A stretch of 64,000 nucleotides of DNA from Cyanobacteriota bacterium SRBZ.bins.94.201705 (GTDB lineage: Bacteria; Cyanobacteriota; Cyanobacteriia; Cyanobacteriales; Cyanobacteriaceae), in assembly GCA_030549855.1 (NCBI GenBank), contig JAUQQP010000044.1, forward strand, positions 370,196-434,195, written 5' to 3'. This document shows, in pieces, positions 47,897-57,331 of the stretch. How positions within the stretch are numbered: position 1 is the first letter of the stretch; each line of letters begins with the position of its first letter. A program made the translations under genes and the position numbers. The notes beneath the pieces are model-generated. The model had not been told where the DNA came from. It worked only from the letters and a program-made list of their open reading frames with translations, and searched no databases.

Positions 47897-49293
47897 CCCA
47901 AGCCCCCCTCCCCCTCAAGATAGGTTTTAAATCGGGCAATGGCCTGACGCACCTGTTCAAAGCCAGTGCCTCCATAACTGTTACGCCGGGCAACCACCCG
48001 TCTGGGAGAAATTGCCTCATAAATGTCCTTTTCAAAGGCAGGATGAAACTGTTTCCACTCCTCCTCCGATAAGTCCTTCAGCAGTTTACCCTCCCCTATA
48101 CAGGTTTTCACTATCCTCCCCACTAGGTTGTAAGCCTCCCGGAAAGGTACCCCCTTCGCTGCTAGGTAATCTGCTACATCTGTAGCATTTGAGTAATCTT
48201 CATTGACGGCTCTTTCTAGTCTCTCAGTACAAAACTCTAAACCCTCATTAAACAAAATCGTCATCGCCCGTAAGCAAGCTTTAACCGTCTTTACCGCATC
48301 AAAAATCGCCTCTTTGTCCTCCTGTAGGTCCTTGTTGTAAGCTAAAGGTAATCCTTTCATCACCGTCAGCAACCCCATAAGATGCCCAAATACTCTCCCC
48401 GTCTTCCCCCTCACCAACTCCGGCACATCTGGGTTTTTCTTCTGCGGCATTATACTTGAACCTGTGGCACAACTGTCCTTTAGAATTACAAAGCCAAACT
48501 CATGAGAAGCCCATAAAATCAACTCCTCGCTAATACGACTCAAATGCATCATAATCAGGCTAGCCGCACACAAAAACTCAATGGCAAAATCCCGATCACT
48601 CACCGCATCCAGGCTATTCTCGTACAAAGAGGCAAAATTCAACTGTTTGGCCGTAAAATCTCTGTCTATAGGAAAAGTAGTACCCGCCAATGCCCCACAC
48701 CCCAGGGGCGAAACATTGGTACGATTGTATATCTGCCCCAGTCTCTCCCAGTCCCTTTGCGCCATGTGCACATATGCCATTAAGTGGTGGGCCAAACTAA
48801 TAGGCTGTGCCCTTTGTAAATGGGTGTAACCCGGGATTAGAGTCTCTACATGTTCCTCTGCATGCCTTAATAACGCCTTTTGCCACTCTCTCAACAACTC
48901 CCTAATCTGTCCAATCTCCTCCCGCAAGTACAAACGAATGTCTGTACCTACCTGGTCATTTCTTGATCTGGCCGTATGTAGCTTCTTCCCTACCTCCCCT
49001 ACAATTTCCGTTAACCTCCTCTCCACCGCCAAATGCACATCTTCCTCCTCCACCCCCGGTTTGAATTCCCCCCTTTTGTACTCCTCTCTTATCTGTTCCA
49101 ATCCTCTTACTAATGTTTCCGATTCTTCCTCACTTATAATCCCCGTTTTCCCCAACATTTTTGCGTGGGCTATTGAGCCCATTATGTCGTATTCCAACAA
49201 CTCTATATCAAAGCCAATACTGGCATTAAATTCCCCTATAAACGGATTCAGCGGCGAATCAAAACGGGCACTCCAGGTCTGTTTTTTATCCAC
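47893..49293 (-). CDS. argH: Argininosuccinate lyase
   Basis: ArgH splits argininosuccinate into arginine and fumarate. The 466-residue product has [19 protein letters not shown] at the start, [19 protein letters not shown] with the catalytic region, [18 protein letters not shown] and the superfamily signature [12 protein letters not shown]. Length is typical. It overlaps the convergent kinase gene by 4 nt at their ends. A small gene (49338-49505) lies 44 nt upstream on the same strand and may share its promoter. Confidence 0.97.
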   Translation of the reverse strand: MDKKQTWSARFDSPLNPFIGEFNASIGFDIELLEYDIMGSIAHAKMLGKTGIISEEESETLVRGLEQIREEYKRGEFKPGVEEEDVHLAVERRLTEIVGEVGKKLHTARSRNDQVGTDIRLYLREEIGQIRELLREWQKALLRHAEEHVETLIPGYTHLQRAQPISLAHHLMAYVHMAQRDWERLGQIYNRTNVSPLGCGALAGTTFPIDRDFTAKQLNFASLYENSLDAVSDRDFAIEFLCAASLIMMHLSRISEELILWASHEFGFVILKDSCATGSSIMPQKKNPDVPELVRGKTGRVFGHLMGLLTVMKGLPLAYNKDLQEDKEAIFDAVKTVKACLRAMTILFNEGLEFCTERLERAVNEDYSNATDVADYLAAKGVPFREAYNLVGRIVKTCIGEGKLLKDLSEEEWKQFHPAFEKDIYEAISPRRVVARRNSYGGTGFEQVRQAIARFKTYLEGEGGLG

Positions 49294-49337
49294 TTTTATC
49301 CTCTTTTTTTGTCAAAACCAATTTTCTATATTATAAC

Positions 49338-49505
49338 CTAAAAACGAGTAAAAGAAGCAAAGGTGTAACCCAAAAATATCCCAATTAGCAAAGCCCAAAT
49401 TTGCCCCGATTGTACAAAATTCTGCCAAGCAGAAACCATCTGGCCAATTACATCCGGATCCTTTATCTGGGCTATGTACAATCCCCCCATCCACAAACCT
49501 TCCAT
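49338..49505 (-). CDS. Small membrane protein upstream of argH
   Basis: The 55-residue product reads EGLWMGGLYIAQIKDPDVIG, then QMVSAWQNFVQSG and a hydrophobic helix IWALLIGIFLGYTFASF. The ATG at 49505 is preferred because GGAGG sits five bases before it; an upstream ATG at 49517 adds MEGL. I recall similar short proteins in other cyanobacteria but know no function. Coding is supported by the clean frame, the ribosome site and the membrane helix. It may be translated from the argH transcript. Confidence 0.65.
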   Translation of the reverse strand: MEGLWMGGLYIAQIKDPDVIGQMVSAWQNFVQSGQIWALLIGIFLGYTFASFTRF

Positions 49506-49517
49506 CAAACCCTCCAT

Positions 49518-49980
49518 ATTTCTTTTTTTTACATGTGGACATGGTAATTATACACCATTTTGCCTTTGTCTCCACTAACCCCTCCTCTCCCCCTTACTAA
49601 ACCCCAAGGAGATTGTTTTTTTGTCTCCTGAATTAGAGTGTCACTTTCCCAATAAAACAAGTCACACTCTTGCCGTGTTAGTCCTCCCTATTTACCTAAT
49701 CTTCAGCAGCAAATATCTTCCATCGGAAAGCCATTTTATTGTACTTAAAAAAAGTAAGAACTTCCCGAAAAAATCCAAAATACCAAAATCCTCCCCATAA
49801 AACCCTCAGCTGAATAATAATCTATGAACATCAGTTGTTTTTATTTATGCTCCCAAAAACGACAACAGCAAAGAGGGGAAAATCAGCACAATCTAAAGCA
49901 AAATAGAAACAGTCAGTCACTATAAAGAGGAAAAATTGGGGTAAAATTTTCATTGTTCATGATAGCATTTTAAGTAGGCT
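49518..49980. other. Intergenic region between the argH unit and comB
   Basis: No gene is seen in these 463 nt. AGGAGA (49607-49612) and TCTCCT (49624-49629) form a hairpin with a T-rich loop. A second inverted repeat GAGTGTCAC/GTCACACTC follows within about 50 nt. TATAAA at 49921 and an ATTTTC-rich stretch before comB may serve its promoter. The divergent arrangement of the small gene and comB suggests promoters for both are here. Confidence 0.45.
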
Positions 49981-50721
49981 GTGGAAATCTTTGTCTATTA
50001 CACCCCTGAATCAACACCAGATAATGGCTACCCTGACTGCGTGGTAGCTATAGATGTACTGCGAGCTACAAGCACCATTATTACCGCCCTACACAATGGC
50101 GCCCAGTCGGTAAAAGCCTATGGCGACATGGACTTGTTAACCCAAGAAAGCGAATTGCTACCACCAAATGTCCGACTCCGCCTGGGAGAAAGAGGAGGCA
50201 AAAAAGTGGACTTCTGCGACTTGGGCAATTCCCCCCTGGATTGTACCCCTGAAGTAGTCGCCGGTAAACATATTTTTATGAGTACAACCAATGGCACAAG
50301 GACACTACAAAAAGCCAAGGGGGCAAGTGTGGTACTAGTAGGAGCTATAATCAACTTCCAGGCAGTGGTAGACTATTTACAAAAACATCAGCCTCACAAG
50401 GTATGGCTGGTAGCATCCGGCTGGGAAGGAGGCTACTCCCTGGAAGACGCCGTTTGTGCCGGCGCCATCGCCTCTAGTTTCTTCAGTCTCGACAACCCCC
50501 ACAACGGAAAGGCAAAAGTCGGCAACGACGAAGTAATAGCCGCCATCTCCCTCTACCAACAGTGGCAGCATAGACTCCTAGATTTATTTAAACTCTCCAG
50601 TCACGGCCAAAGACTGTTAAACTTGGGTCTAGAAGAAGATTTAAAATATTGTGCCCAAAAAAATATCACCCGTATCCTGCCCATTCAAACAGAAACTGGA
50701 ATCGTAGTCTATCACGACTAA
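49981..50721 (+). CDS. comB: ComB-family (2-phosphosulfolactate phosphatase-like)
   Basis: In methanogens ComB removes phosphate from 2-phosphosulfolactate for coenzyme M synthesis. The 246-residue product shows DCVVAIDVLRATSTIITAL, LRLGERGGKKVDFCDLGNSP, STTNGTRTLQKA and LVASGWEGGYSLEDAVCAGA, all family marks. Cyanobacteria do not use coenzyme M, so the physiological substrate is unknown. Translation starts at GTG (49981). It is followed by pmbA after 44 nt, suggesting co-transcription. Confidence 0.88.
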   Translation: MEIFVYYTPESTPDNGYPDCVVAIDVLRATSTIITALHNGAQSVKAYGDMDLLTQESELLPPNVRLRLGERGGKKVDFCDLGNSPLDCTPEVVAGKHIFMSTTNGTRTLQKAKGASVVLVGAIINFQAVVDYLQKHQPHKVWLVASGWEGGYSLEDAVCAGAIASSFFSLDNPHNGKAKVGNDEVIAAISLYQQWQHRLLDLFKLSSHGQRLLNLGLEEDLKYCAQKNITRILPIQTETGIVVYHD

Positions 50722-50765
50722 TACCCCCCTTGGCCAATCGAAACACAAAAAAATATAATCCGCCT

Positions 50766-52109
50766 ATGTTTAAAGTAGAAGATATTGCTAACACCGCCCA
50801 GGATAGAGCACAAAAACTGGGTATCCGCAAATTCGACCTTTATGGCTCTAGTATAGACCAAACCAGTGTCCAAGTATTCCAAGGACAACCTAAACAAGTA
50901 AAAGCCTCCCAAAAATCCAGCATCATCGTCAGAGTCTGGAATGAAAAAGGACAAGTGGGCGTCACCACCACCACCGATGTCCATCCCACTGGGATAGAAT
51001 TAGCACTCCAAAACGCCCTCCAGGCTAGTTACTATGGTGTTACAGAACATGTACCAGACTTTAGCCCCCTCGCCAAATCCCCCCTTCCCCCCATTCACAG
51101 AGAATTGGGACACCCTACACCCCCTTCCCAACTCATCTCCACCCTTATATCCCTAGAAACCGAGTTGTTAAACGCCCACCCCGCTATCGCCGCTGTTCCC
51201 TATAATGGCCTAGGAGAACAAAAAATAGAGCGTTTCTATCTTAACAGCGATGGGGCCCTTAGGGAAGAAACTCGCACCTATGCTTCCATCTATCTCTATG
51301 CCACCACCAAGGAAGACAACCATCGTAAACCCCGTAGTGGTGGGGCCTACAAGGTGGCTACCAGTATGGCCAAACTCGACATCAGAGGCTGTTTTCAAGA
51401 AGCCTTAGACAAAACCATCAGTCACCTCAACTATCAGCCAGTCAAATCTGGTAAATACACAGTGGTGTTCTCCCCCGAAGCCTTTTTGAGTCTACTAGGC
51501 GCCTTCAGTAACCTCTACAACGCCCAAAACATCCTCGACAAACAGAGTCTTTCCACCCCTGACTCTCTAGGCAAACAAATAGCCTCTCCTCTTATCTCCA
51601 TTTACGATAATCCCCTCCATGAGGGCAACGTCAGCGGCGAAACCTTTGATGGCGAAGGCACCCCTACTCGCAACCTCCCCATAATAGAAAAAGGAGTTTT
51701 AGTCAACTTCCTCCACAGTAGCGTCACCGCCAAACGGATGAATGCCACCCCCACCGGACATGCTAACATAGGCGCCAAAGTCACCATTAGCCCCAATTAC
51801 CACCATGTCATGCCTGGCGAAACACCCTCCTCTCAATACAGTCTAGATACCGCCGACAATGTCATCCTCATTGACGAACTTCAGGCACTACATGCCGGTG
51901 TCAACCCTCTCCAAGGCTCATTTTCTCTTCCTTTCGACGGTTGGCTTATCAAGAATGGGGAAAAAATCAGTTGTGACTCCGCTACCGTTGCCGGCGACTT
52001 CCTCCAACTCCTCCAATCTATTATCTTTGTAGAAGATACCCCACAAATTACCCCTGCCGGTGTCTCCCCCCGTATCTGGGTTGATTCCCTCTCTATTACT
52101 GGACAATAA
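50766..52109 (+). CDS. pmbA: PmbA/TldE-family metalloprotease subunit
   Basis: TldD and TldE (PmbA) form a heterodimeric protease that processes small peptides such as microcins and the CcdA antitoxin. The 447-residue product begins FKVEDIANTAQDRAQKLGIR and contains VFSPEAFLSLLGAFS and FDGEGTPTRNLPIIEKGVL. TldE lacks the zinc-binding HExxxH of TldD, and no such motif is present here, consistent with the PmbA side. The ATG at 50766 is chosen; upstream in-frame codons read back into comB in another frame. tldD is not in the window. Confidence 0.9.
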   Translation: MFKVEDIANTAQDRAQKLGIRKFDLYGSSIDQTSVQVFQGQPKQVKASQKSSIIVRVWNEKGQVGVTTTTDVHPTGIELALQNALQASYYGVTEHVPDFSPLAKSPLPPIHRELGHPTPPSQLISTLISLETELLNAHPAIAAVPYNGLGEQKIERFYLNSDGALREETRTYASIYLYATTKEDNHRKPRSGGAYKVATSMAKLDIRGCFQEALDKTISHLNYQPVKSGKYTVVFSPEAFLSLLGAFSNLYNAQNILDKQSLSTPDSLGKQIASPLISIYDNPLHEGNVSGETFDGEGTPTRNLPIIEKGVLVNFLHSSVTAKRMNATPTGHANIGAKVTISPNYHHVMPGETPSSQYSLDTADNVILIDELQALHAGVNPLQGSFSLPFDGWLIKNGEKISCDSATVAGDFLQLLQSIIFVEDTPQITPAGVSPRIWVDSLSITGQ

Positions 52110-52153
52110 TCCCCGGTCATTTCAATATCGTAAACCTCAGTATTACAATAAAC

Positions 52154-53704
52154 ATGGGCAGACTAGAAGAGATTGCCACTGTGGCGGTTACCGCACAACA
52201 AATGAGGCAAATAGAAGAGGAAATCTTTGCCCAAGGGATGCCTGTTGCTAGCCTCATGGAAAAAGCCGCCCAAAAAGCCGCCCAGAAAATTCAAGACATT
52301 TATCCCCTCTCCACCCACCCCAAAGTCGGATTTCTTATTGGTTGTGGGCACAATGGGGGAGATGGTTTAGTCATTGCCAGAGAATTATTCCTCTCCGGCT
52401 ATCATGTTTCCATTTATGCCCCTTTAGCAGACAAGTCCAAAGACTTGACCGCCCATCATCTGCAGTATGCCAAATTCTTGGGGATACATTTCGTCTCCCA
52501 CCTAGAAGACTTATTCTCCTCCGACTTTTTGGTTGACGCCCTATTTGGCTTCGGCTTGACTCGAGTCATAGAGGGAGATATAAAACAAGCCATAGACACC
52601 CTCAACCGCCAACTTCTCCCAGTTGTCAGCATCGACTTACCCTCCGGCATCCACACCGACACCGGCGAAGTCTTAGGCACAGCCGTCAAAGCCTCCCACA
52701 CCCTTTGTTTGGGCTTGTGGAAAATTGGCCTATTCCTTCCCCCCGCCATTGAATACACTGGCCAATTGCACCTGATAGACATAGGCATCCCCTCCCACCT
52801 AGTCCAACCACTAGACTCCTCCACCCCCCACCTAGTCACCCCCTCCCTTGTCAAAGCCTCCCTTCCCACTCGTCACCCACTCACCCACAAATATAAACAA
52901 GGTCATTTACTCTTGGTTTGTGGTTCCTGGCAATACGCTGGTGCTGCAATTCTAGCCGGCTATGGTGTTAAAGCCAGTGGGGTGGGAATGGTCACCTTTG
53001 TTACCCCTGCCTCCCTTAAACCCCTCCTTTTAAACCACTTCCCCTGGGCTTTAGTCATCGGTTGTCCAGAAACAGAAGAAGGTACCCTCAAATCCCTCCC
53101 GGAGTTAGAATTTAACCGTTACAATGCCATTGCCTTTGGTATGGGCATCTCCACCTCCTTCCCCCATTCCCTCCTCCTTTCCTTCCTCAACGCCCAAATC
53201 CCCTTGTTAATAGACGCCGACGGCTTAAACCTCATCGCCCAAAACCCCCACCTATGGGAAACCATCCGCCAAAGGTCAGCTTACACCATTCTTACCCCCC
53301 ATGACGGCGAATTCCAACGACTCTTCCCCCATCTCCCCCTCAACCGCCGACTAGAAAGTCTCCAACAAGCCGCCGCCACTACCAACACCATTATCCTCCT
53401 CAAAGGCGCCAAACCCCTCATTTCCGCCCAAGGCTTACAACAATGGCTAGTTAAAGACACCACCCCCGCCCTAGCCCGAGGTGGCTCCGGCGACGTCCTT
53501 AGTGGCTTTCTTGGCGGCCTTCTCGCTCAAGCTGGCACCATTCCCGCCTCCCTGCACACCTGTCCCCCTATCCCCCTTCTCGTCGCCGCCGCCGCCTGGT
53601 TACACCAACAAGCCGCCCTAGAAGCCGCCTCTACTCATACCGATATGGGCGTTGACCCTCCCTCTCTTTGTGAATATATATTAAGAACCATCAAAAAACT
53701 TTAA
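52154..53704 (+). CDS. nnr: Bifunctional NAD(P)H-hydrate repair enzyme
   Basis: The 516-residue product fuses an N-terminal NAD(P)HX epimerase (YjeF_N, about residues 10-210, with GCGHNGGDGLVIARELFL) to a C-terminal ADP-dependent dehydratase of ribokinase-like fold (about 230-510, with LTPHDGEFQRLF and ARGGSGDVLSGFLGGLLAQ). Together they repair hydrated NADH and NADPH. Both active-site regions are intact. It lies 44 nt after pmbA on the same strand. A hairpin at 53712-53746 follows the stop. Confidence 0.94.
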   Translation: MGRLEEIATVAVTAQQMRQIEEEIFAQGMPVASLMEKAAQKAAQKIQDIYPLSTHPKVGFLIGCGHNGGDGLVIARELFLSGYHVSIYAPLADKSKDLTAHHLQYAKFLGIHFVSHLEDLFSSDFLVDALFGFGLTRVIEGDIKQAIDTLNRQLLPVVSIDLPSGIHTDTGEVLGTAVKASHTLCLGLWKIGLFLPPAIEYTGQLHLIDIGIPSHLVQPLDSSTPHLVTPSLVKASLPTRHPLTHKYKQGHLLLVCGSWQYAGAAILAGYGVKASGVGMVTFVTPASLKPLLLNHFPWALVIGCPETEEGTLKSLPELEFNRYNAIAFGMGISTSFPHSLLLSFLNAQIPLLIDADGLNLIAQNPHLWETIRQRSAYTILTPHDGEFQRLFPHLPLNRRLESLQQAAATTNTIILLKGAKPLISAQGLQQWLVKDTTPALARGGSGDVLSGFLGGLLAQAGTIPASLHTCPPIPLLVAAAAWLHQQAALEAASTHTDMGVDPPSLCEYILRTIKKL

Positions 53705-53711
53705 GAGTAAG

Positions 53712-53746
53712 GCCCCTCTTTGTGGACAGAAGGGGGAAAAAGGGGC
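53712..53746 (+). terminator. Hairpin after nnr
   Basis: GCCCCTCTTT (53712-53721) pairs with AAAAAGGGGC (53737-53746) with one mismatch, 8 nt after the nnr stop. There is no T run after it on the + strand. Read on the - strand it could also end a transcript from the 53772-53837 element. Confidence 0.55.
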
Positions 53747-53771
53747 TATACTGGGGTTAGGTGAATAGGGT

Positions 53772-53837
53772 GGCGGTGGGCGGAGGGACCACCAAAACTG
53801 CTGTGCTGAAAATAATTTAAATAAGAATAATTGTCAA
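53772..53837 (-). repeat. Copy A of a diverged intergenic element
   Basis: This segment aligns without gaps to 56385-56450, with 44 of 66 positions identical by hand count. The best conserved blocks are GGCGGT, a CCAA-x-AC stretch, TGTGCTG and a closing TCAA; pyrimidine/purine-rich DNA flanks both copies. On the - strand it begins with TTGACAATTATTC, promoter-like, and continues into CAGCACA. It could be a small RNA gene, a regulatory element or an old duplication. Confidence 0.5.
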
Positions 53838-54050
53838 TTTTCTCCGAGAGAGGAGGCGAGGGAGGGGGAAGGGGAGGTAGGGACGTTAGAAAATTTATGG
53901 GGTAGTTATCGGTTTGACAAACAATAAAAGATGGCAACAAAGATATCAGAAAGGAGAAAAGAAAAAGAAAAAAGAAAGAGAGAAGTCATGAACCAAAATG
54001 TGCCTATAAAATGAAGGCAAGGAAAAGCAGTGTGACCAGGGAGAGAAAAG

Positions 54051-55289
54051 ATGAAGAAGAGAATAGGTATATTGACCAGTGGGGGGGACTGCCCAGGACT
54101 GAATGCAGTAATTAGGGCAGTGGTAAAATATGCAAACCTAAGAGGATGGGAAGTATTCGGCATCCCTAGAGGGACAGATGGATTTATAGACTACGTGCGA
54201 GGGGAAATAACAGAAGAACAATTGAGAATACAGCCCCACGGTTATGATCTGCCAGGAGTACTACAGGGGTTGGACATTCTCCAATTCATGAGTGGCAGTG
54301 TGTTAGGATCTCTAAGTAAGGGCAATCCCAGAGATGAAAAGGTAATCAAAGATATTCTAGAAGGGTATAAAAGACTAAAACTGGACGCCCTTATAGCCAT
54401 AGGTGGTGACGGCAGTCTGGACATAATCTACGACTTGGCCAAAAAAGGAGGCTGGAATCTAGTAGTTATACCCAAAACCATCGACAACGATGTGGCCTTC
54501 ACAGAAAGATCAGTAGGATTTGACACCGCTTGTAACACTGTAACTCAAGCCTTGTACGACCTCACCTTCACCGCCGCCAGTCACGAGAGAATAATGGTAG
54601 TACAAGTAATGGGGAGAGATGCAGGACACCTTTCCCTCCACTCAGGAATAGCCGGTGGTGCCGACTGTATCCTCATCCCAGAATTAACCCCCAAACTTAC
54701 AGAGGAAACCCTCCAGGGATTATGTGACTACATTGCCCAACTGAGACGAGACGGAAGGAAATTCGCCCTCATCGTCATAGCTGAAGGCGTGAGAGGCTTA
54801 GATGGTAAAAAAGACCCTCACATTGCCGAAACCCTTGCCGCACTTCTGAAAGAGCGTTGTCACCAACTCTCCTGTACCGATAAAGAGGACTATCGTTGTC
54901 TTGCCCAGGTAGACACCCGTGCCACAATCCTTGGACACCTACAAAGATGTGGAGTACCCACCTACTTCGACCGTATTATAGCCACCATGTTTGCCATCAA
55001 AGCGGTGGATTTGATTGGAGAAGAGTGTTATAACCGACTGGTGATTTGGCAAAATGGCACCGTAGACAGCAAATCCCTGGAACAAATAATGCCTATGATA
55101 AAATGGTGTCATCAGGAGAACATCTGTCCCTCTCCTGTTGATCCAGAAGGCTTCATGGTTAAAACCGCACTCTCCCTTGGTATCTACCTAGGAGAAAATC
55201 GTACCCTTCCCAAAACCTTCCCCATCGAATCCTCGCAAAGTGAAAAAAGAATCCCCGCACCCGAATTGGTTGGTAGTAATCCCGAGTGA
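54051..55289 (+). CDS. pfkA: 6-phosphofructokinase
   Basis: The enzyme phosphorylates fructose-6-phosphate in glycolysis. The 412-residue product starts [20 protein letters not shown] and contains [28 protein letters not shown], the [19 protein letters not shown] segment and EGVRGLDGK. The Gly in GGDGS favours ATP as donor, while the Lys in PKTIDND is the residue common in PPi-dependent and long-clade enzymes. The donor is therefore not certain. The last 35 codons overlap the convergent vanY-like gene. The long purine tract upstream is unusual. Confidence 0.93.
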   Translation: MKKRIGILTSGGDCPGLNAVIRAVVKYANLRGWEVFGIPRGTDGFIDYVRGEITEEQLRIQPHGYDLPGVLQGLDILQFMSGSVLGSLSKGNPRDEKVIKDILEGYKRLKLDALIAIGGDGSLDIIYDLAKKGGWNLVVIPKTIDNDVAFTERSVGFDTACNTVTQALYDLTFTAASHERIMVVQVMGRDAGHLSLHSGIAGGADCILIPELTPKLTEETLQGLCDYIAQLRRDGRKFALIVIAEGVRGLDGKKDPHIAETLAALLKERCHQLSCTDKEDYRCLAQVDTRATILGHLQRCGVPTYFDRIIATMFAIKAVDLIGEECYNRLVIWQNGTVDSKSLEQIMPMIKWCHQENICPSPVDPEGFMVKTALSLGIYLGENRTLPKTFPIESSQSEKRIPAPELVGSNPE

Positions 55290-56221
55290 TAGTATACTCC
55301 AATTATCTGGGCGAAATACCGAGGGATAGTAAAAACCCTTCTCGCCTCCTCACTCCCCACAAACCGCCAATGCCAAGGCTCAAAACCTACCCCCTGGGCA
55401 TTGTTAGCGGGGAAAGACTGTTCAAATCCATAACTAGAGGCATTCTCTGTCAGCCACCTATAGGCTTCACTGTTAGCAAAATCCAATTTTAAATCCCATT
55501 CTGGCCTTTTCCCATCCCCTATATCCAAAGCATAACCCGTATGATGTTCACTATAGCCTGGGGGGGCACTCCATAAAGCTGCTACCCCTACACCCCCCTT
55601 TCTTTGTATTTGTCTGTTAAACAACTCCCTTTGCGCCTCTACGCTTCTAAATCCCGAGATTAGCACCAACTCCACTCCCTCCCCCTTCGCTGCCTCCCTC
55701 ATTCTCTTAAAAGCCTCAGCCGCCTCCCTGTGCAAATACTCCCTCCTGTTATAATATTGTCCTACCTCCACCAACTCTTCCCTGGAAACCTCTGGAAAGT
55801 CAAAATGGCCAAGACGGCTACTTTTACAAACCACCTCAGCCATCTCCGTCATAATCCCCTCCCTTTCCCCTTCCTCAGTTGTATTTGTATTCCCCTTCCC
55901 CCTCCTCCCATACTCTGACGGCATGCCATTTCCCTTTGCCTCTTCCATTCCCTCCCTGCTAATAGCCTTTGTGTCATCCCCTGTGCCATTGCCTGCCACC
56001 ATCCCCTGGCTGTCACCCCCTTTCTCTCCATTTCCCCCCTTTGTCACATACTCCCTTGTACTCCCTCCAGCATTCTTGTCTAGCACCTCCTTTTTCTGTG
56101 ATTCCCCCCCATAATACCAAAAACCCACTGCCAATACCACTGTAAAAGACACAAAAAAATTCAGAATCTGGAAATCTGCCAGTACCCCCCTCCTCACCCC
56201 TTTCCTTTCCCGTTGCCCCAT
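55184..56221 (-). CDS. M15/VanY-type D-alanyl-D-alanine carboxypeptidase
   Basis: The product trims D-Ala from peptidoglycan precursors. The 345-residue protein has an N-terminal membrane anchor ([20 protein letters not shown]), a Gly/Glu-rich low-complexity linker (residues about 45-125) and a VanY domain with [15 protein letters not shown], the zinc site [13 protein letters not shown] and EPWHWRFVG. After WHWRFVG about 58 further residues follow, the last 35 of them antisense to the pfkA 3' end (106-nt overlap), probably a read-through extension. The start has GGAGGG before the ATG. Confidence 0.86.
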   Translation of the reverse strand: MGQRERKGVRRGVLADFQILNFFVSFTVVLAVGFWYYGGESQKKEVLDKNAGGSTREYVTKGGNGEKGGDSQGMVAGNGTGDDTKAISREGMEEAKGNGMPSEYGRRGKGNTNTTEEGEREGIMTEMAEVVCKSSRLGHFDFPEVSREELVEVGQYYNRREYLHREAAEAFKRMREAAKGEGVELVLISGFRSVEAQRELFNRQIQRKGGVGVAALWSAPPGYSEHHTGYALDIGDGKRPEWDLKLDFANSEAYRWLTENASSYGFEQSFPANNAQGVGFEPWHWRFVGSEEARRVFTIPRYFAQIIGVYYHSGLLPTNSGAGILFSLCEDSMGKVLGRVRFSPR

Positions 56222-56551
56222 TTTTCCTCCCTCCCTCTGTACCTACTGCCTTTCCCCACATGATACAACAACTGGCCCTTCACTACAATTTGCCATCCCA
56301 TTGCTATCCCAAAATCTTTCTACCCCCGTCCCCTTGACAACCGCTTCTATTTTGTGTTAGAGTGGGGGGAGAATGGAAGGATGGGGCGGTAGGTGTAGAG
56401 ACTGCCAAGACGTTTGTGCTGGGCGTTTTTTAAAAAGAAGAAATTATCAACAAAAGAGAAAAAAGGGGGAGGCAAGAGAGGAGAAAACCTAAAAGCCCGG
56501 TGGAGGGAGTAAATAAAAGCCCCAGCTAAAGAAGCCCAGCCGCAAGAAGCC
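56222..56551. other. Intergenic region upstream of the vanY-like gene
   Basis: In these 330 nt I see no gene. They contain copy B of the diverged intergenic element (56385-56450) and purine-rich flanks. An open frame on the - strand (56347-56610) lacks codon structure and overlaps the SDR 3' end, so it is not called. Confidence 0.45.
56385..56450 (-). repeat. Copy B of a diverged intergenic element
   Basis: Gapless relative of 53772-53837 (about two thirds identical), oriented the same way. On the - strand it runs TTGATAATTTC to CAGCACAAACG and then towards the vanY-like gene about 160 nt further on. See copy A for the shared blocks. Confidence 0.5.
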
Positions 56552-57331
56552 CTAGTCCACCTCAGCGGGGCCAGTGGCGGCAAAGAAGGCATACCAATCA
56601 GTAGTAACAACGGCGCCAGGGAAATTCTCGGGTTTGGAAATCAAATCAAAGGCCTTATTTCTGGCATAGGGATTATTGAGGGCTTGAACAATAACATTGG
56701 CCAAGTCACCCCTAGGAATGGAAGGAGAGACGCCAGGGGGTGGAGACTTCAAAAACTCGTCATTCTTTCCCGTTAGCAACTCCCTTTTTCCCTCTGGGGC
56801 ATCCAACAACCCCCCCGGTCTAATTATAGTATAGTTCAAACCAGAAGCCACTAGATACTTCTCTGCCTTTTTCTTCCAAACTAAAATATTGCCGTTGCCG
56901 ATACGATTAAGGGGATGATCAGGGACAGTACCACCCATGGAACTTACTAGGATAACATGTTCCACCTTTGCGCGGACAGCCTCGTCGATTTGATTTTTTT
57001 GCCCTAGCCAATCTACTATTTCTGGCCTACCCCTTTCTTCAAATTCAAACTGCGGCGGATTATCACCCATTGCCGGCTTCACCATTTTGGGAATCGCACT
57101 GGTTAAAATCACCAATGCCTGACATCCCTCTAATGCCTTTGCTATGTCTTGTGGGTTTAAAATATCTCCGTAAAAAAAGCCATTGGTATCCCCAAATATT
57201 TCCTCTACCTTACTACGAGAGCGAGCAAACCCCCTTACTTCCCATCCATATTCTCCCGTCCTTAATTTTTTTACCACAAGTGAGCCTGTCCGCCCTGTAG
57301 CGCCCGTTACTAAAACTATTTTCTTCTTCAT
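56552..57331 (-). CDS. NAD(P)-binding SDR-family oxidoreductase (atypical)
   Basis: The 259-residue product has the Rossmann motif VLVTGATGRTGSLVVKKL, an acidic-strand region with VRGFARSRSKVEEIFG, and HVILVSSMGG followed by KKKAEKYLVASGLNYTIIRPGGLLD, as in the atypical SDR5-like group found in cyanobacteria and plastids. The classical YxxxK catalytic pair is not obvious, so it may bind NADP without classical dehydrogenase chemistry. It is transcribed away from hsp20 with a good GAGGG ribosome site. Confidence 0.87.
   Translation of the reverse strand: MKKKIVLVTGATGRTGSLVVKKLRTGEYGWEVRGFARSRSKVEEIFGDTNGFFYGDILNPQDIAKALEGCQALVILTSAIPKMVKPAMGDNPPQFEFEERGRPEIVDWLGQKNQIDEAVRAKVEHVILVSSMGGTVPDHPLNRIGNGNILVWKKKAEKYLVASGLNYTIIRPGGLLDAPEGKRELLTGKNDEFLKSPPPGVSPSIPRGDLANVIVQALNNPYARNKAFDLISKPENFPGAVVTTDWYAFFAATGPAEVD

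Larger units (their letters stand above)
53705..54050. other. nnr/pfkA intergenic region
   Basis: This 346-nt stretch holds a hairpin (53712-53746), an element related to one at 56385-56450 (see 53772-53837), TTGACA at 53914-53919 and a 38-nt all-purine tract (53948-53985). Right after the tract ATGAACCAAAATG starts an eight-codon frame (53988-54014). No larger gene is supported. The purine tract may act as a strong ribosome-attracting or unstructured leader for pfkA. Confidence 0.5.

Noticed and set aside
49312-49575. 87-codon frame on the - strand upstream of argH
   Set aside because: The real gene in this stretch is in a neighbouring frame (49338-49505), with a ribosome site and a membrane helix.
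53746-53940. Proline-rich frame on the - strand (64 codons)
   Set aside because: It runs through the copy A element; comparison with copy B shows changes without codon-position bias, so the similarity is not protein-driven.
56347-56610. Open frame of 87 codons on the - strand
   Set aside because: It overlaps the SDR 3' end and the intergenic copy B element, and the translated product looks like random hydrophobic and proline-rich sequence.
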